Shown: piece by piece, positions 17,802 to 26,314 of the stretch
Numbering within the stretch: position 1 is the first letter of the stretch
Layout: every line of letters starts with the position of its first letter
Source of the DNA: Catenibacillus scindens
Lineage (GTDB): Bacteria > Bacillota > Clostridia > Lachnospirales > Lachnospiraceae
Assembly: GCF_014202115.1 (NCBI RefSeq)
Contig: NZ_JACHFW010000014.1
Coordinates: 29,318-93,317, forward strand
DNA length: 64,000 bases
Direction: 5' to 3'
Notes under the pieces: generated by a model
The model's input: only the letters and a program-made list of their open reading frames with translations
The model's database searches: none
Told to the model about the DNA's origin: nothing
Translations under genes and position numbers: made by a program

Positions 17802-18409
17802 CTATGCCGTTCTGCCTTTTCTTTGCCGTTCAATCACTTGACTGTCGTTAGGAAGATTAACTTCCCCAATGAAGTTCCAAATAATCTGCACTTTCTGTCG
17901 GCGGTGGCCGCTGGACTTATCCGGCGCATTTTGCATAGTAGGATTTTACTGTCAAAACTTTTTCCTTTTGCAGCATTCTTGCAATCTGCATAGGACCTTT
18001 CCCGTCCACACAAAGAGCAAATATCTTCTTGACTACTTCGGCGGCTTCTCCGTCCACAACCCATTGTTTCGGATTGTCCTTGTCCCTCAAATATCCGTAA
18101 GGCTGTTTCCCCATGTGTTCTCCGGCATTTGCCTTTGCGTTAAGTATCGCTCGGATCTTCCGGCTTGTATCGCGTGCATAAAAATCGTTGAACAGGTTGC
18201 GAAATGGGGTAAAATTGTTGTCGCCCTTGTCGCTGTCCACACCGTCGTTGATTGCAATATAGCGAATATCACGCTCGGCAAAAAAACTCTCGGTGTAATA
18301 GCCGACTTTCAGATAGTCGCGCCCCCATGCGGGACATATCCTTGACGATAACCGTTTTGACCTTTCCCGCTTCCGCAAGCCCTATCATTTTATTCCAGCC
18401 GGGTCTATC
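17802..18409 (-). pseudogene. 3' remnant of a large serine recombinase gene, split by the ICE
   Basis: Minus-strand coding remnant. It begins at DRPGWNKMIGLAEAGK, mid catalytic domain, exactly at the ICE boundary. A one-base insertion in a G run near 18318 shifts frame between KDMSRMG and RDYLKVGYYTESFF. The text continues to VLTVKSYYA, where about 300 codons (zinc-ribbon and coiled-coil region) are missing. A different frame then carries the family C-terminus IIWNFIGEVNLPN and stops at 17802-17804. Three lesions make it non-functional. The missing segment before DRPGW lies on the far side of the ICE at 57418-57513. Confidence 0.85.
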
Positions 18410-18513
18410 GAATAATGAGGTGTGATAGCGATAGCGGCAAAAAGCTAATAAAATCAATGGTTTTGCGGACAGCGGATAGACAGGGAATGTGTTAAAAACT
18501 GAATACGCACACA

Positions 18514-18562
18514 AACGGCGTTACCTTAACCCCTTTGGGGGAGAAAGTAACGCCGTTTTTTT
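18514..18562 (+). terminator. Terminator near the ICE left end
   Basis: 11-bp perfect stem AACGGCGTTAC/GTAACGCCGTT followed by seven T. It would stop host or left-end transcription before the ICE replication genes, or act as an attenuator for them. Confidence 0.8.
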
Positions 18563-18591
18563 ATGCCCGCAGGAAAGGAGGTGCAGCCGGA

Positions 18592-18810
18592 ATGTATTTC
18601 ACAAAGGGCAAGCAGCGGGCGTTTGAATTGCTCATGCAGCAGAAGCCGGGATTTGACCGCTATCAATCCGGTTGTGCCGGAGATGATGAAGATTGCGGCA
18701 CTTGCCGTTTCTACCGCCCCGGGTGGAAATATGAGTTTTGCGTTTTCAAAGAGTGTCCCTATTGCCCCGGCAAAAGGACGCGGAAAACGCACGCCAGCAT
18801 GGACAAATAG
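18592..18810 (+). CDS. Small cysteine-rich ICE protein, unknown function
   Basis: 72 aa from ATG 18592, with GGAAAGGAGGTG upstream. Eight cysteines in the second half (CAGDDEDCGTCRFYRPG, FCVFKECPYCPG) suggest metal binding. Proteins of this kind often stand first in Tn1549-type elements, but no role is established that I can cite. Cytosolic; leads the replication/T4CP gene cluster. Confidence 0.65.
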   Translation: MYFTKGKQRAFELLMQQKPGFDRYQSGCAGDDEDCGTCRFYRPGWKYEFCVFKECPYCPGKRTRKTHASMDK

Positions 18811-18888
18811 ACGGGCAAAAGCCCTTGTGCCATGCGGCTTTGCAGACGCGAAAACGGCAAAGGGCATATTGCAATACCAAAACAGCCG

Positions 18889-18914
18889 AAAACGGCTTTC
18901 TAATTGTCCACGCA
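18889..18914. repeat. 26-bp sequence repeated in inverted orientation at 49989-50014 (copy 1)
   Basis: Begins AAAACGGCTTTC and ends TTGTCCACGCA. The perfect reverse complement lies 31 kb away, just after the terminator that closes the transfer operon. Intergenic in both places. Function unknown. Confidence 0.7.
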
Positions 18915-18938
18915 TACCAAGAGAGGAAGTGAGGAAAT

Positions 18939-19883
18939 ATGGCAGTTTTCAGAGTGGAGCGAAATACGGGATATACCGTTATGAGCAACCACCACTTGCG
19001 AAACAAGGAATTGTCCTTAAAGGCAAAGGGCTTGTTGTCGCAAATGCTTTCGCTGCCCGAAGATTGGGATTATACCCTTGCGGGCTTATCCCATATCAAC
19101 CGGGAGAAGATCGACGCAATCCGCGAAGCGGTAAAGGAACTCGAAAAAGCCGGATATATCGTGCGCAGCCGGGAGCGCGACGAAAAGGGACGCTTGCGGG
19201 GCGCAGATTACGTCATATACGAGCAGCCGCAGCCGCGAGAGCCGGAAGCAGCTACCAGCGGCGGACAGCCGCCTATATTGGATTTACCTACATTGGAAAA
19301 TCCAACATTGGATAATCCAACGTTGGAAAAACCTACGCAGGAAAAACCTACGTTGGAAAATCCAACGCAATTAAATAAAGATATATTAAGTAAAGAACAA
19401 TCAATTACTGATTTATCAAGTACCGATTCCATTCCTTTCCATTCCCTAAACCCCTTGCCCTTTGCGCATGGCGAAGCGGCTACGCCGCCGGAAAGGAAAA
19501 GAACGGAAGCGAAAAGCAATAGCGCAGTAGAGATTTACAGGGAGATTATCAAGGACAATATCGAATACGACCATCTCATTCAAAACTGCAAAATTGACAA
19601 AGACCGTTTGGACGAGATTGTTGACCTTATGCTGGAAACCGTCTGCACAGCCCGAAAGACAATCCGTATTGCCGGGGACGACTACCCCGCCGAATTGGTG
19701 AAATCCAAGTTTTTGAAGCTGAACAGCAGCCATATTGAGTTTGTTTTGGATTGCATGAGGGAGAACACAACCAAAGTGCGCAACATCAAGCAGTATCTAA
19801 AAGCGGTGCTGTTCAACGCGCCGAGTACCATTGACAGCTACTATACCGCCCTTGTCAATCACGACTTATACGGCGGCGAATGA
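18939..19883 (+). CDS. Helix-turn-helix replication initiator-like protein (ICE)
   Basis: 314 aa. Seen: an N-terminal RepA_N/winged-helix module (VMSNHHLRNKELSLKAKGLLSQMLSLP, about 15-41, with a second helix pair to about 85), a proline-rich five-residue repeat region (about residues 112-146), and a C-terminal DUF6017-like domain ending in YYTALVNHDL. Related proteins in conjugative elements are thought to start autonomous replication of the excised circle. The repeat region is encoded by 15-bp DNA repeats that may be the origin. GAGAGGAAGTGAGG precedes the ATG. Confidence 0.75.
   Translation: MAVFRVERNTGYTVMSNHHLRNKELSLKAKGLLSQMLSLPEDWDYTLAGLSHINREKIDAIREAVKELEKAGYIVRSRERDEKGRLRGADYVIYEQPQPREPEAATSGGQPPILDLPTLENPTLDNPTLEKPTQEKPTLENPTQLNKDILSKEQSITDLSSTDSIPFHSLNPLPFAHGEAATPPERKRTEAKSNSAVEIYREIIKDNIEYDHLIQNCKIDKDRLDEIVDLMLETVCTARKTIRIAGDDYPAELVKSKFLKLNSSHIEFVLDCMRENTTKVRNIKQYLKAVLFNAPSTIDSYYTALVNHDLYGGE
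19272..19376 (+). repeat. Seven 15-bp iteron-like repeats inside the initiator gene
   Basis: Units start at 19272, 19287, 19302, 19317, 19332, 19347 and 19362; consensus CCWACRTTGGAAAAW. Several contain the palindrome CCAACGTTGG or a near version. They translate as PTLEN-type pentapeptides. Intragenic iterons are known origins in RepA_N-type replicons, so this is a candidate origin (inference). Confidence 0.7.
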
Positions 19884-19919
19884 GCATAGCCGCACTTTAC
19901 CGGGAAAGGAGTTGATACC

Positions 19920-20393
19920 TTGCAGGAGGAAGTAACCCAAAAAACGATTGCCCTATACGTCAAAGTGGGAAAAGGCGCGGCGCGGCTTACCGAACAGGCG
20001 TTACAGAAAGCAATCCAAAAGTTTTTGGAGCAGAAAAGCAAACCCGCGCATGGGAAACAGACCATGCGGCAGCTTATGAAGCAGAACGCGGGTGTTTCCA
20101 ACATCGAGATCACCGACAGCAATATTAAAGCCTTTGAGAGTACGGCGAAGAAATACAACATAGATTTTTCGCTAAAAAAGGTTAAGGGCGAGCAGACCCG
20201 TTACCTTGTGTTTTTCAAAGGCCGGGACGCGGACGTTATGACCGCAGCGTTTCAAGAGTTTTCCGCAAAGAAGCTGAACCGGGAGAAAAAGCCCTCTATC
20301 CGCAAAGCCCTTGCCGCTGCAAAGGACAAGGCGAAGCAGCTTAACGCCGCCCGCGACAAGGTAAAGAAAATGGACAGGGGGCGCGAGATATGA
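19920..20393 (+). CDS. PcfB family (DUF3801) conjugation protein
   Basis: 157 aa from TTG 19920, with GGAAAGGAG upstream. Seen: EEVTQKTIALYVKVGKGAARLTEQALQKAI at the N-terminus, characteristic of the family, a central alpha/beta stretch ending in FFKGRDADVMTAAFQEF, and a Lys/Ala/Arg-rich helical tail. Known members sit next to the coupling protein in Gram-positive transfer systems and help bring the relaxosome to it. It overlaps the T4CP start by 4 bp. Confidence 0.82.
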   Translation: MQEEVTQKTIALYVKVGKGAARLTEQALQKAIQKFLEQKSKPAHGKQTMRQLMKQNAGVSNIEITDSNIKAFESTAKKYNIDFSLKKVKGEQTRYLVFFKGRDADVMTAAFQEFSAKKLNREKKPSIRKALAAAKDKAKQLNAARDKVKKMDRGREI

Positions 20394-22171
20394 AGCAGAT
20401 CAACTACAAAAAGCTGATACTTCCGAATATCCCCTATGTGTTCTTTGTCTATCTCTTTGATAAAGTCGGACAGGCGGTGCGGCTTGCCCCCGGCGCGGAT
20501 ATTTCTGCAAAGATACTGAATATCACACAAGGATTTTCCGCAGCCTTTGAAAACGCCTTGCCGAGCGTTTACCCGTTGGATTTGCTTGTCGGCATTGTCG
20601 GTGCGGTGATTATCCGCTTGATAGTCTATGTCAAAGGGAAAAACGCGAAGAAATACCGCAAGGGCGCGGAGTACGGCTCTGCCCGATGGGGAAACGCCGA
20701 AGATATAAAGCCCTACATAGACCCGGATTTCCAAAACAACATCATTTTGACGCAGACGGAACGGCTTACCATGAACAGCCGCCCGAAGCAGCCGAAGTAC
20801 GCGAGAAATAAGAACGTCGTCGTGATCGGCGGCAGCGGCAGCGGAAAAACAAGATTTTTTGTCAAACCTAATCTAATGCAGCTTCATTCCTCTTACGTCT
20901 TAACCGACCCGAAAGGTACGGTTTTGATTGAGTGCGGGAAGCTGCTGCAACGGGCGGGCTACCGCATTAAGGTACTGAATACGATTAACTTCAAAAAATC
21001 TATGCACTACAACCCCTTTGTGTATATCCGCAGCGAGAAAGATATTTTGAAGCTGGTAAATACGTTGATAGCGAATACCAAAGGTGAGGGAGAAAAAAGC
21101 GCGGAGGATTTTTGGGTAAAGGCAGAACGGCTTTTGTATTGCGCGTTGGTGGGCTACATCTGGTACGAAGCCCCCGCCGAGGAAATGAACTTTATTACCC
21201 TGTTGGAACTTATCAACGCCAGCGAAGCCCGCGAGGACGACGAGGAATATCAAAGCCCCGTCGATTTGCTGTTTGCCGACTTGGAAGAACGCGACCCCGA
21301 CCATTTCGCGGTGAAGCAGTACCGAAAATATAAATTGGCGGCGGGCAAAACCGCAAAATCAATCCTCATTTCTTGCGGTGCGAGGCTCGCTCCTTTTGAT
21401 ATAAAGGAATTGCGCGATCTTATGTCCTACGACGAATTAGAACTTGACACGTTAGGCGACAGAAAAACAGCTTTGTTTTTGATTATGAGCGATACGGACA
21501 GCACGTTTAATTTTGTTATCGCTATGCTGCAATCGCAGTTATTTAATCTCTTGTGCGACAAGGCCGACGACGAATACGGCGGCAAGCTGCCGGTTCATGT
21601 TCGCTGCCTGTTAGACGAGTTTGCAAACATTGGACAAATCCCGCAGTTTGAAAAATTGATTGCCACAATCCGCAGCCGGGAAATCTCGGCTTCTATCATT
21701 CTGCAATCGCAGAGCCAGCTAAAAGCCATTTACAAGGACGCGGCAGAAATCATACTTGACAATGCCGACAGCACCTTGTTTTTGGGAGGGCGCGGGAAAA
21801 ATGCAAAGGATATTTCGGAGAACTTGGGACGTGAAACAATCGACAGTTTCAACACTTCCGAAAATCGCGGCACGCAGGTTTCTCATGGCCTCAATTATCA
21901 GAAATTGGGAAAGGAGTTGATGACACAGGACGAAATCGCAGTTATGGACGGAGGAAAATGTATTTTGCAGTTGCGCGGCGTGCGCCCCTTTTTCAGCGAT
22001 AAGTACGATATAACGCAGCACCCGAACTACAAATACCTTTCCGACTTCGACAAGAAAAACGCTTTTGACGTTGAACGGTATATGTCCACCCGTCCGGCAA
22101 TCGTAAAGCCCGACGAACCCTTTGACATATACGAAATAGATTTGTCCGACGAGGACGCAGCCGCCGAATAA
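20390..22171 (+). CDS. Type IV coupling protein (VirD4/TraG family)
   Basis: 593 aa. Membrane-bound ATPase that links the relaxosome to the conjugation channel. Seen: two N-terminal membrane segments (about 15-30 and 63-83), Walker A VIGGSGSGKTRFF (about 145-157), Walker B LLDEFANIG (about 405-413), and the TraG signature ILQSQSQLKAIYKDAAEIILDN. ATG 20390 overlaps the previous stop. In related ICEs maff2, virB6, prgI and virB4 follow directly; here an IME separates them. Confidence 0.93.
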   Translation: MKQINYKKLILPNIPYVFFVYLFDKVGQAVRLAPGADISAKILNITQGFSAAFENALPSVYPLDLLVGIVGAVIIRLIVYVKGKNAKKYRKGAEYGSARWGNAEDIKPYIDPDFQNNIILTQTERLTMNSRPKQPKYARNKNVVVIGGSGSGKTRFFVKPNLMQLHSSYVLTDPKGTVLIECGKLLQRAGYRIKVLNTINFKKSMHYNPFVYIRSEKDILKLVNTLIANTKGEGEKSAEDFWVKAERLLYCALVGYIWYEAPAEEMNFITLLELINASEAREDDEEYQSPVDLLFADLEERDPDHFAVKQYRKYKLAAGKTAKSILISCGARLAPFDIKELRDLMSYDELELDTLGDRKTALFLIMSDTDSTFNFVIAMLQSQLFNLLCDKADDEYGGKLPVHVRCLLDEFANIGQIPQFEKLIATIRSREISASIILQSQSQLKAIYKDAAEIILDNADSTLFLGGRGKNAKDISENLGRETIDSFNTSENRGTQVSHGLNYQKLGKELMTQDEIAVMDGGKCILQLRGVRPFFSDKYDITQHPNYKYLSDFDKKNAFDVERYMSTRPAIVKPDEPFDIYEIDLSDEDAAAE

Positions 22172-22190
22172 AAACGGCGGCATTTTTATT
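22160..22190 (+). terminator. Hairpin with U-tract after the T4CP gene
   Basis: GCCGCCG (22160-22166) / CGGCGGC (22175-22181) followed by ATTTTTATTT, overlapping the T4CP stop. May attenuate transcription into maff2. Confidence 0.6.
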
Positions 22191-22238
22191 TCCAACAACA
22201 TTTTTTGAGCCGTTTTAGCGGCAGAAAGCGAGGTTTAT

Positions 22239-22379
22239 ATGGATTTTTTCAACAGCGCAGTTGACGTATTGCAGACTTTGGTAATCGCGCTTGGCGCAGG
22301 ACTTGGCATTTGGGGCGGCATTAACCTCATGGAGGGGTACGGCAACGATAACCCCGGCGCGAATGCTCATGTGTCATAA
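22239..22379 (+). pseudogene. maff2, 5' part (split by the IME)
   Basis: Maff2 proteins are small membrane proteins (about 70 aa) of ICE transfer operons, probably the VirB2-like component. This piece encodes MDFFNSAVDVLQTLVIALGA, a glycine-rich hydrophobic segment, then MEGYGNDNPGA at about residues 33-43. After that codon it runs into IME sequence and ends NAHVS-stop. The rest of the gene is at 34794-34886; joining the parts gives GAKSQGMKQLM, the expected family sequence. Confidence 0.9.
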
Positions 22380-22439
22380 AGAAACACACAAGAGATTGAT
22401 AGACAGCAGCCTACTATTCCGTAAATTTTGTTTCAGGAC

Positions 22440-22468
22440 TTTCTTTTTCAATGCCGATATGCTATAAT
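22440..22468 (+). promoter_or_regulatory. Promoter of the tet leader
   Basis: TATAAT at 22463-22468 with a weak -35 TTTCTT 17 nt upstream, 29 bp before the leader peptide start. Confidence 0.6.
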
Positions 22469-22497
22469 ATTTCTATTCCAAGTAAGGAGTTAAAAAT

Positions 22498-22521
22498 ATG
22501 CGGCAAGGTATTCTTAATTAA
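22498..22521 (+). CDS. tet leader peptide MRQGILN
   Basis: Seven-codon open frame with AAGGAG upstream. It closely matches the leader of tet(M)/tet(O)-type ribosomal protection genes (MRQGILK). Together with the downstream hairpins, including GGTATTCTTAA pairing with TTAAGAATAC near 22590-22600, it forms the known attenuation system that lets transcription through when tetracycline slows ribosomes. Confidence 0.8.
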   Translation: MRQGILN

Positions 22522-22682
22522 CTATAATCAAATAGTGGGAACAAAGAATTGTAACCGTCCCTTGCAAGGGGCTTAGTTTTTTGTACCCTTTTTAAGAATA
22601 CTTTTGCCTTATATATTTGACATATCAAAAGAGCGACCGCTGCTTGCAGTGCGTTGTATGTATGTGTATGTCTATTCGCTAT

Positions 22683-22721
22683 ATCCCCAGCGGTAAAAGT
22701 ATTTTGCTGCTGGGGATTTTT
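22683..22721 (+). terminator. Attenuator terminator before tet
   Basis: ATCCCCAGC (22683-22691) / GCTGGGGAT (22709-22717) followed by TTTTTAT, 34 bp before the tet start. Same position and type as the tet(M)-family attenuator. Confidence 0.8.
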
Positions 22722-22754
22722 ATGCCCTTTGGGGGCTGAATGGAGGACAAACAC

Positions 22755-24674
22755 ATGAAAATAATCAATATCGGCATTCTTGCTCATGTAGACGCAGGAA
22801 AAACGACTTTGACAGAAAGCCTGCTCTATACCAGCGGAGCCGTTCCGGAATTAGGGAGTGTAGATAAGGGAACAACGCGGACAGACACCATGCTGTTGGA
22901 ACGCCAGCGTGGGATTACCATTCAAACGGCCGTCACTTCTTTCGGCTGGAAGAATTATAAGATCAATATTGTCGATACCCCCGGCCATATGGACTTTTTG
23001 GCGGAAGTATATCGCTCACTTGCTGTTCTTGACGGAGCAATTTTAGTAGTTTCCGCAAAGGACGGCGTGCAGGCACAAACACGGGTACTGTTCCATGCGC
23101 TCCAGAAAATGAAAATCCCAACGATTATTTTTGTAAATAAGATAGACCAGGAGGGCATTGACTTACAGAGCGTTTATCAAAATATCAGAGAAAAACTTTC
23201 TGATGATGTCATGGTTATGCAAGATGTTTCGCTCACTCCGGAAGTGTCTCTGACAGACATTGAGGATATAGAAAAATGGGATTCTATTATTGCTGGAAAT
23301 GATGAACTTTTGGAAAAATATATTGCGGGGGAACCTTTGAAAATACAAGATTTACAGAGGGAGAAATGCAGAAGAATGCAAAACGGTTCCCTGTTTCCTA
23401 TTTATCATGGGAGTGCAAAGAACAATATCGGAACTGAAAAGCTGATTGAAGTGATTGCAGAAACATTTACTTCTGGTGCGGACAACGATCAATCCGAGCT
23501 ATGCGGAAGCGTTTTTAAAATCGAGTACACAGACCAGAAAAAGCGGCTCGTTTATTTGCGGTTATACAGCGGGACACTTCATTTACGGGATACGATTCTC
23601 CTGCCCCAAAATCAAAAACTAAAAATCACAGAAATGAGGATTCCGTCAAACGGAGAGATTATACCGGCGGACACAGCCTGTTGCGGAGAAATTGTTATTT
23701 TGACCAATGACACTCTGAAGCTGAATGATACTCTCGGAAATGTAGAACTTTTGCCGCGCAAGGCATGGGAAAAAAATCCGATTCCTTTGCTTCGGACGAC
23801 GGTGGAGCCGCAAAATCAGGAACAAAGAGACCTCCTGCTGAATGCCCTGACGGAAATTGCAGATACAGATCCGCTGTTGCATTACTATGTGGATACGATA
23901 ACGCATGAAATCATCATTTCTTTTTTAGGAAAAGTCCAGTTAGAGGTTGTATGCTCTCTGTTAGTAGAGCGATACCATGTGAACATAAATGTGAAAGAAC
24001 CTACGGTCATTTATCTGGAAAGGCCATTAAAAACAGCCAGTTACACGATTCATATTGAAGTGCCGCCGAATCCGTTTTGGGCATCCATTGGCTTAACTGT
24101 AACGCCACTTCCTGCCGGAAGTGGAACCCGGTTTAAAAGCAAAGTATCTCTCGGCTATTTAAACCAAAGTTTTCAAAATGCCGTTATGGAAGGGGTGCGT
24201 TATGGAATGGAGCAAGGCTTATACGGTTGGGAAGTGACAGATTGTGAAATTTGTTTTGACTATGGAGTTTATTACAGTCCAGTTAGTACCCCCGCAGATT
24301 TTCGTTCCCTTGCTCCTATCGTGTTAGAACAGGCATTGAAAAGAGCAGGAACACAATTATTGGAACCATACCTTTCCTTTACCCTTTTTGCACCGCAGGA
24401 ATATATTTCACGGGCTTATAATGACGCACCGAAGTATTGTGCAGTGATTGAATCAACCTTGCTTAAAAATGATGAAGTTATTTTTACGGGAGAAATCCCC
24501 GCCCGCTGCATCGGCGAATATAGGAATGATTTAAATTTTTATACAAATGGGAGAAGCGTCTGCCTTACCGAATTAAAAGGGTACCAAGAAATTTCCGGGG
24601 AGCCTGTATTGCAGCCACGCCGTCCTAACAGCCGTTTAGATAAGGTTCGGCATATGTTTCAGAAAATAACGTAA
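22755..24674 (+). CDS. tet: Tetracycline resistance ribosomal protection protein
   Basis: 639 aa, the exact length typical of Tet(M)/Tet(O)/Tet(W). EF-G-like GTPase that dislodges tetracycline from the ribosome. Seen: G1 [10 protein letters not shown]2 region RGITIQTA, G3 DTPGH, G4 NKID, and the C-terminal signature [16 protein letters not shown] 22755 has GGAGG upstream and starts with the family sequence [13 protein letters not shown]. It resembles Tet(O) in some stretches and Tet(W) in others ([17 protein letters not shown]), so I leave the class open; a mosaic is possible. Regulated by the attenuator at 22498-22721. Confidence 0.95.
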   Translation: MKIINIGILAHVDAGKTTLTESLLYTSGAVPELGSVDKGTTRTDTMLLERQRGITIQTAVTSFGWKNYKINIVDTPGHMDFLAEVYRSLAVLDGAILVVSAKDGVQAQTRVLFHALQKMKIPTIIFVNKIDQEGIDLQSVYQNIREKLSDDVMVMQDVSLTPEVSLTDIEDIEKWDSIIAGNDELLEKYIAGEPLKIQDLQREKCRRMQNGSLFPIYHGSAKNNIGTEKLIEVIAETFTSGADNDQSELCGSVFKIEYTDQKKRLVYLRLYSGTLHLRDTILLPQNQKLKITEMRIPSNGEIIPADTACCGEIVILTNDTLKLNDTLGNVELLPRKAWEKNPIPLLRTTVEPQNQEQRDLLLNALTEIADTDPLLHYYVDTITHEIIISFLGKVQLEVVCSLLVERYHVNINVKEPTVIYLERPLKTASYTIHIEVPPNPFWASIGLTVTPLPAGSGTRFKSKVSLGYLNQSFQNAVMEGVRYGMEQGLYGWEVTDCEICFDYGVYYSPVSTPADFRSLAPIVLEQALKRAGTQLLEPYLSFTLFAPQEYISRAYNDAPKYCAVIESTLLKNDEVIFTGEIPARCIGEYRNDLNFYTNGRSVCLTELKGYQEISGEPVLQPRRPNSRLDKVRHMFQKIT

Positions 24675-24723
24675 TATTTTGTGCGTTATCACGGATAAAA
24701 ATCTTTGAATATAAGGAGAGTCT

Positions 24724-24768
24724 ATGTTAGTTTTGTTTTCAAGTCGGTTTTGTGTAAACTTATATTGA
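24724..24768 (+). CDS. Candidate leader peptide MLVLFSSRFCVNLY
   Basis: 14 codons with AAGGAG 6 nt upstream, in the 190-bp gap between tet and the AraC-family gene. Its 3' half can pair with the sequence AACCCGACT near 24790, and a second hairpin TATGCT/AGCATA follows. This arrangement resembles drug-induced attenuators, but there is no clear U-tract. Low certainty. Confidence 0.3.
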   Translation: MLVLFSSRFCVNLY

Positions 24769-24864
24769 GCAAACGGCCTTTATTTATAACCCGACTAATT
24801 TTGTATGCTAATGTCGAGCATATCTTTCTAAATTGTGATATTCTTATTCGGAAGGAGGGGCAAT

Positions 24865-25731
24865 GTGTTAAAGAAATTGAATGACGCGATGGACTATATT
24901 GAAGCGCACCTGGAGGACGAGTTTTTACTTGAGAAGATTTCTGAGCATATAAATGTTTCAGATTATCATTTTAGAAAAATATTTTTTGCGCTTACCAATA
25001 TGACGCTGAATGAGTATGTAAAAAACAGACGACTTTCAGAAGCTAACAAAGAATTGTTGCAGGGGGCGCAGGTAACAGATGTCGCTTATCAATATGGGTA
25101 TCAATCCGTAGACGGATTTACACGTGCCTTTAAAAAATGGAGCGGTATCTTACCGTCACAAGTCGCAAAGTTGAAACAATGTAAATCATGCCAAAAGTTA
25201 CAATTTGTTGTAACTATGAAGGGAGGAACTTTAATGGAATATAAAATTGTTGAAAAACCTGCTTTTACGTTTGCAGGTGTAAGTAAACGAGTGCCGTTAC
25301 AATATGAGGGAGTAAACAACGCTATTTTGGAACTGGCACAAAGCATAACACAGGAACAGAAAGAAGAAATGCACCGGTTGCAAAACATTGAGCCATATGA
25401 AACTGTAAATGTTTCCTATGAATCAGATACGAACTTTCTTGAAGAAGCTGGTGAATTAACGCATTTAATTGGAGTTTTAACAACTAAAAATGACATTAGC
25501 AGTAATCTGGACACATTTCCTGTTAAAGCTCATACGTGGGCAGTTTTTCCAAATGAAGGAATCTTCCCGTTTACTTTGCAGGATACAATGGCAAGAATCT
25601 ACTCCGAATGGTTTATGACGGCAGATTATGAACTGGCAGAGCCGTTTTCTTTCTCTTTTACAAAAATGGACGACAAAAAGCCCAACTACGCATACAGTGA
25701 AATTTGGATTCCAGTAACAAAAAAAGAATAA
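24865..25731 (+). CDS. AraC-family regulator with GyrI-like effector-binding domain
   Basis: 288 aa from GTG 24865, with GGAAGGAGGGG upstream. Seen: AraC DNA-binding domain with two helix-turn-helix motifs (residues about 1-100: ISEHINVSDYHFRKIFF and VTDVAYQYGYQSVDGFTRAFKKW), then a GyrI-like/Bac_transf_B domain (about 125-288) that in relatives binds small hydrophobic or cationic drugs. Likely a ligand-responsive activator; its target could be tet or the downstream methyltransferase (inference). Its last codons KKE-stop are duplicated at 27202 with the following intergenic sequence. Confidence 0.85.
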   Translation: MLKKLNDAMDYIEAHLEDEFLLEKISEHINVSDYHFRKIFFALTNMTLNEYVKNRRLSEANKELLQGAQVTDVAYQYGYQSVDGFTRAFKKWSGILPSQVAKLKQCKSCQKLQFVVTMKGGTLMEYKIVEKPAFTFAGVSKRVPLQYEGVNNAILELAQSITQEQKEEMHRLQNIEPYETVNVSYESDTNFLEEAGELTHLIGVLTTKNDISSNLDTFPVKAHTWAVFPNEGIFPFTLQDTMARIYSEWFMTADYELAEPFSFSFTKMDDKKPNYAYSEIWIPVTKKE

Positions 25732-25878
25732 GCAATTACACTCAAATAGGAAAGCCAGCCGAGCCAGCGGGCAGTCAAGATAAACGGCGCATATGCGCCG
25801 CTGTTGACAGCCCCGCCCGCCTTTGCTGGTAGGCAATCAAGGGGCGACAGCAAGGGGTGCTGCCGCCCTCTGATATTA
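25719..25878 (+). repeat. About 160-bp direct repeat, copy 1
   Basis: Starts in the last codons of the AraC gene and runs to the sigma pseudogene leader; contains the palindrome CGGCGCATATGCGCCG. Near-identical copy at 27202-27361. The pair flanks the sigma pseudogene and the RNA methyltransferase, suggesting that segment arose by duplication and insertion. Confidence 0.8.
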
Positions 25879-25934
25879 TAAATGAAACCCGTCAACCATA
25901 CAACGCCCTATGTGGGAGAAAGGGGGAATCATCT

Positions 25935-26314
25935 ATGCCTTGCACAGAAGCATACAAAGAACACATCATGTACACGTTCAATGGCTTTGCAAGACCGTCA
26001 TACACTATGCGGCTATCAACGCATGGCGTGACAGGAGCAGACGGCGGCAAAAAGAAATATCCCTTGAATACCTCACAGAAGAAAAGTTTTACCCTTTAGG
26101 CACAACAGACGAATATTTTGAAGCACCCCATGAAGAACACCCTATAACGATATGCGGTCAGGCAGTTATCCTCACCAATGGAAAACTTGCCGCCGTCCTG
26201 TTATCCCTGCCACAGAAAAACCGGGAAATCATTTTCCCTTATTTTTTCAAAAATGGGCTTACAATGGGTGAAAAATTCGAAAACCAAAGTATGATGAGGC
26301 AGGTATTGAAATGA
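25935..26314 (+). pseudogene. Degenerate sigma-70-like gene (paralogue of 27382)
   Basis: Starts at ATG 25935 (MPCTEAYKEHIMYTFNGFA), clearly homologous to the intact gene at 27382. A single T is missing near 25987 (GGCTTTGCAAG against CCTTTTGCAAG), so the rest is in another frame: CKTVIHYAAINAWRDRSRR...YLTEEKFYPL...LLSLPQKNREIIFPYFF. The region-4 helix-turn-helix is replaced by unrelated text ending RQVLK. The last stop overlaps the start of the methyltransferase (ATGA). Confidence 0.75.

Noticed and set aside
17917..18378. A functional short resolvase
   Set aside because: It lacks the catalytic-serine N-terminus, has a frameshift and an internal deletion, and its missing part lies beyond the ICE; it is a split pseudogene.
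19272..19376. CRISPR-like tandem repeats
   Set aside because: Units are 15 bp without spacers and lie in frame inside an initiator gene; no cas genes are nearby.
22755..24674. Assigning a specific tet class (O, W, M, 32)
   Set aside because: Different stretches resemble different classes and I cannot run an alignment; the 639-aa length fits several.
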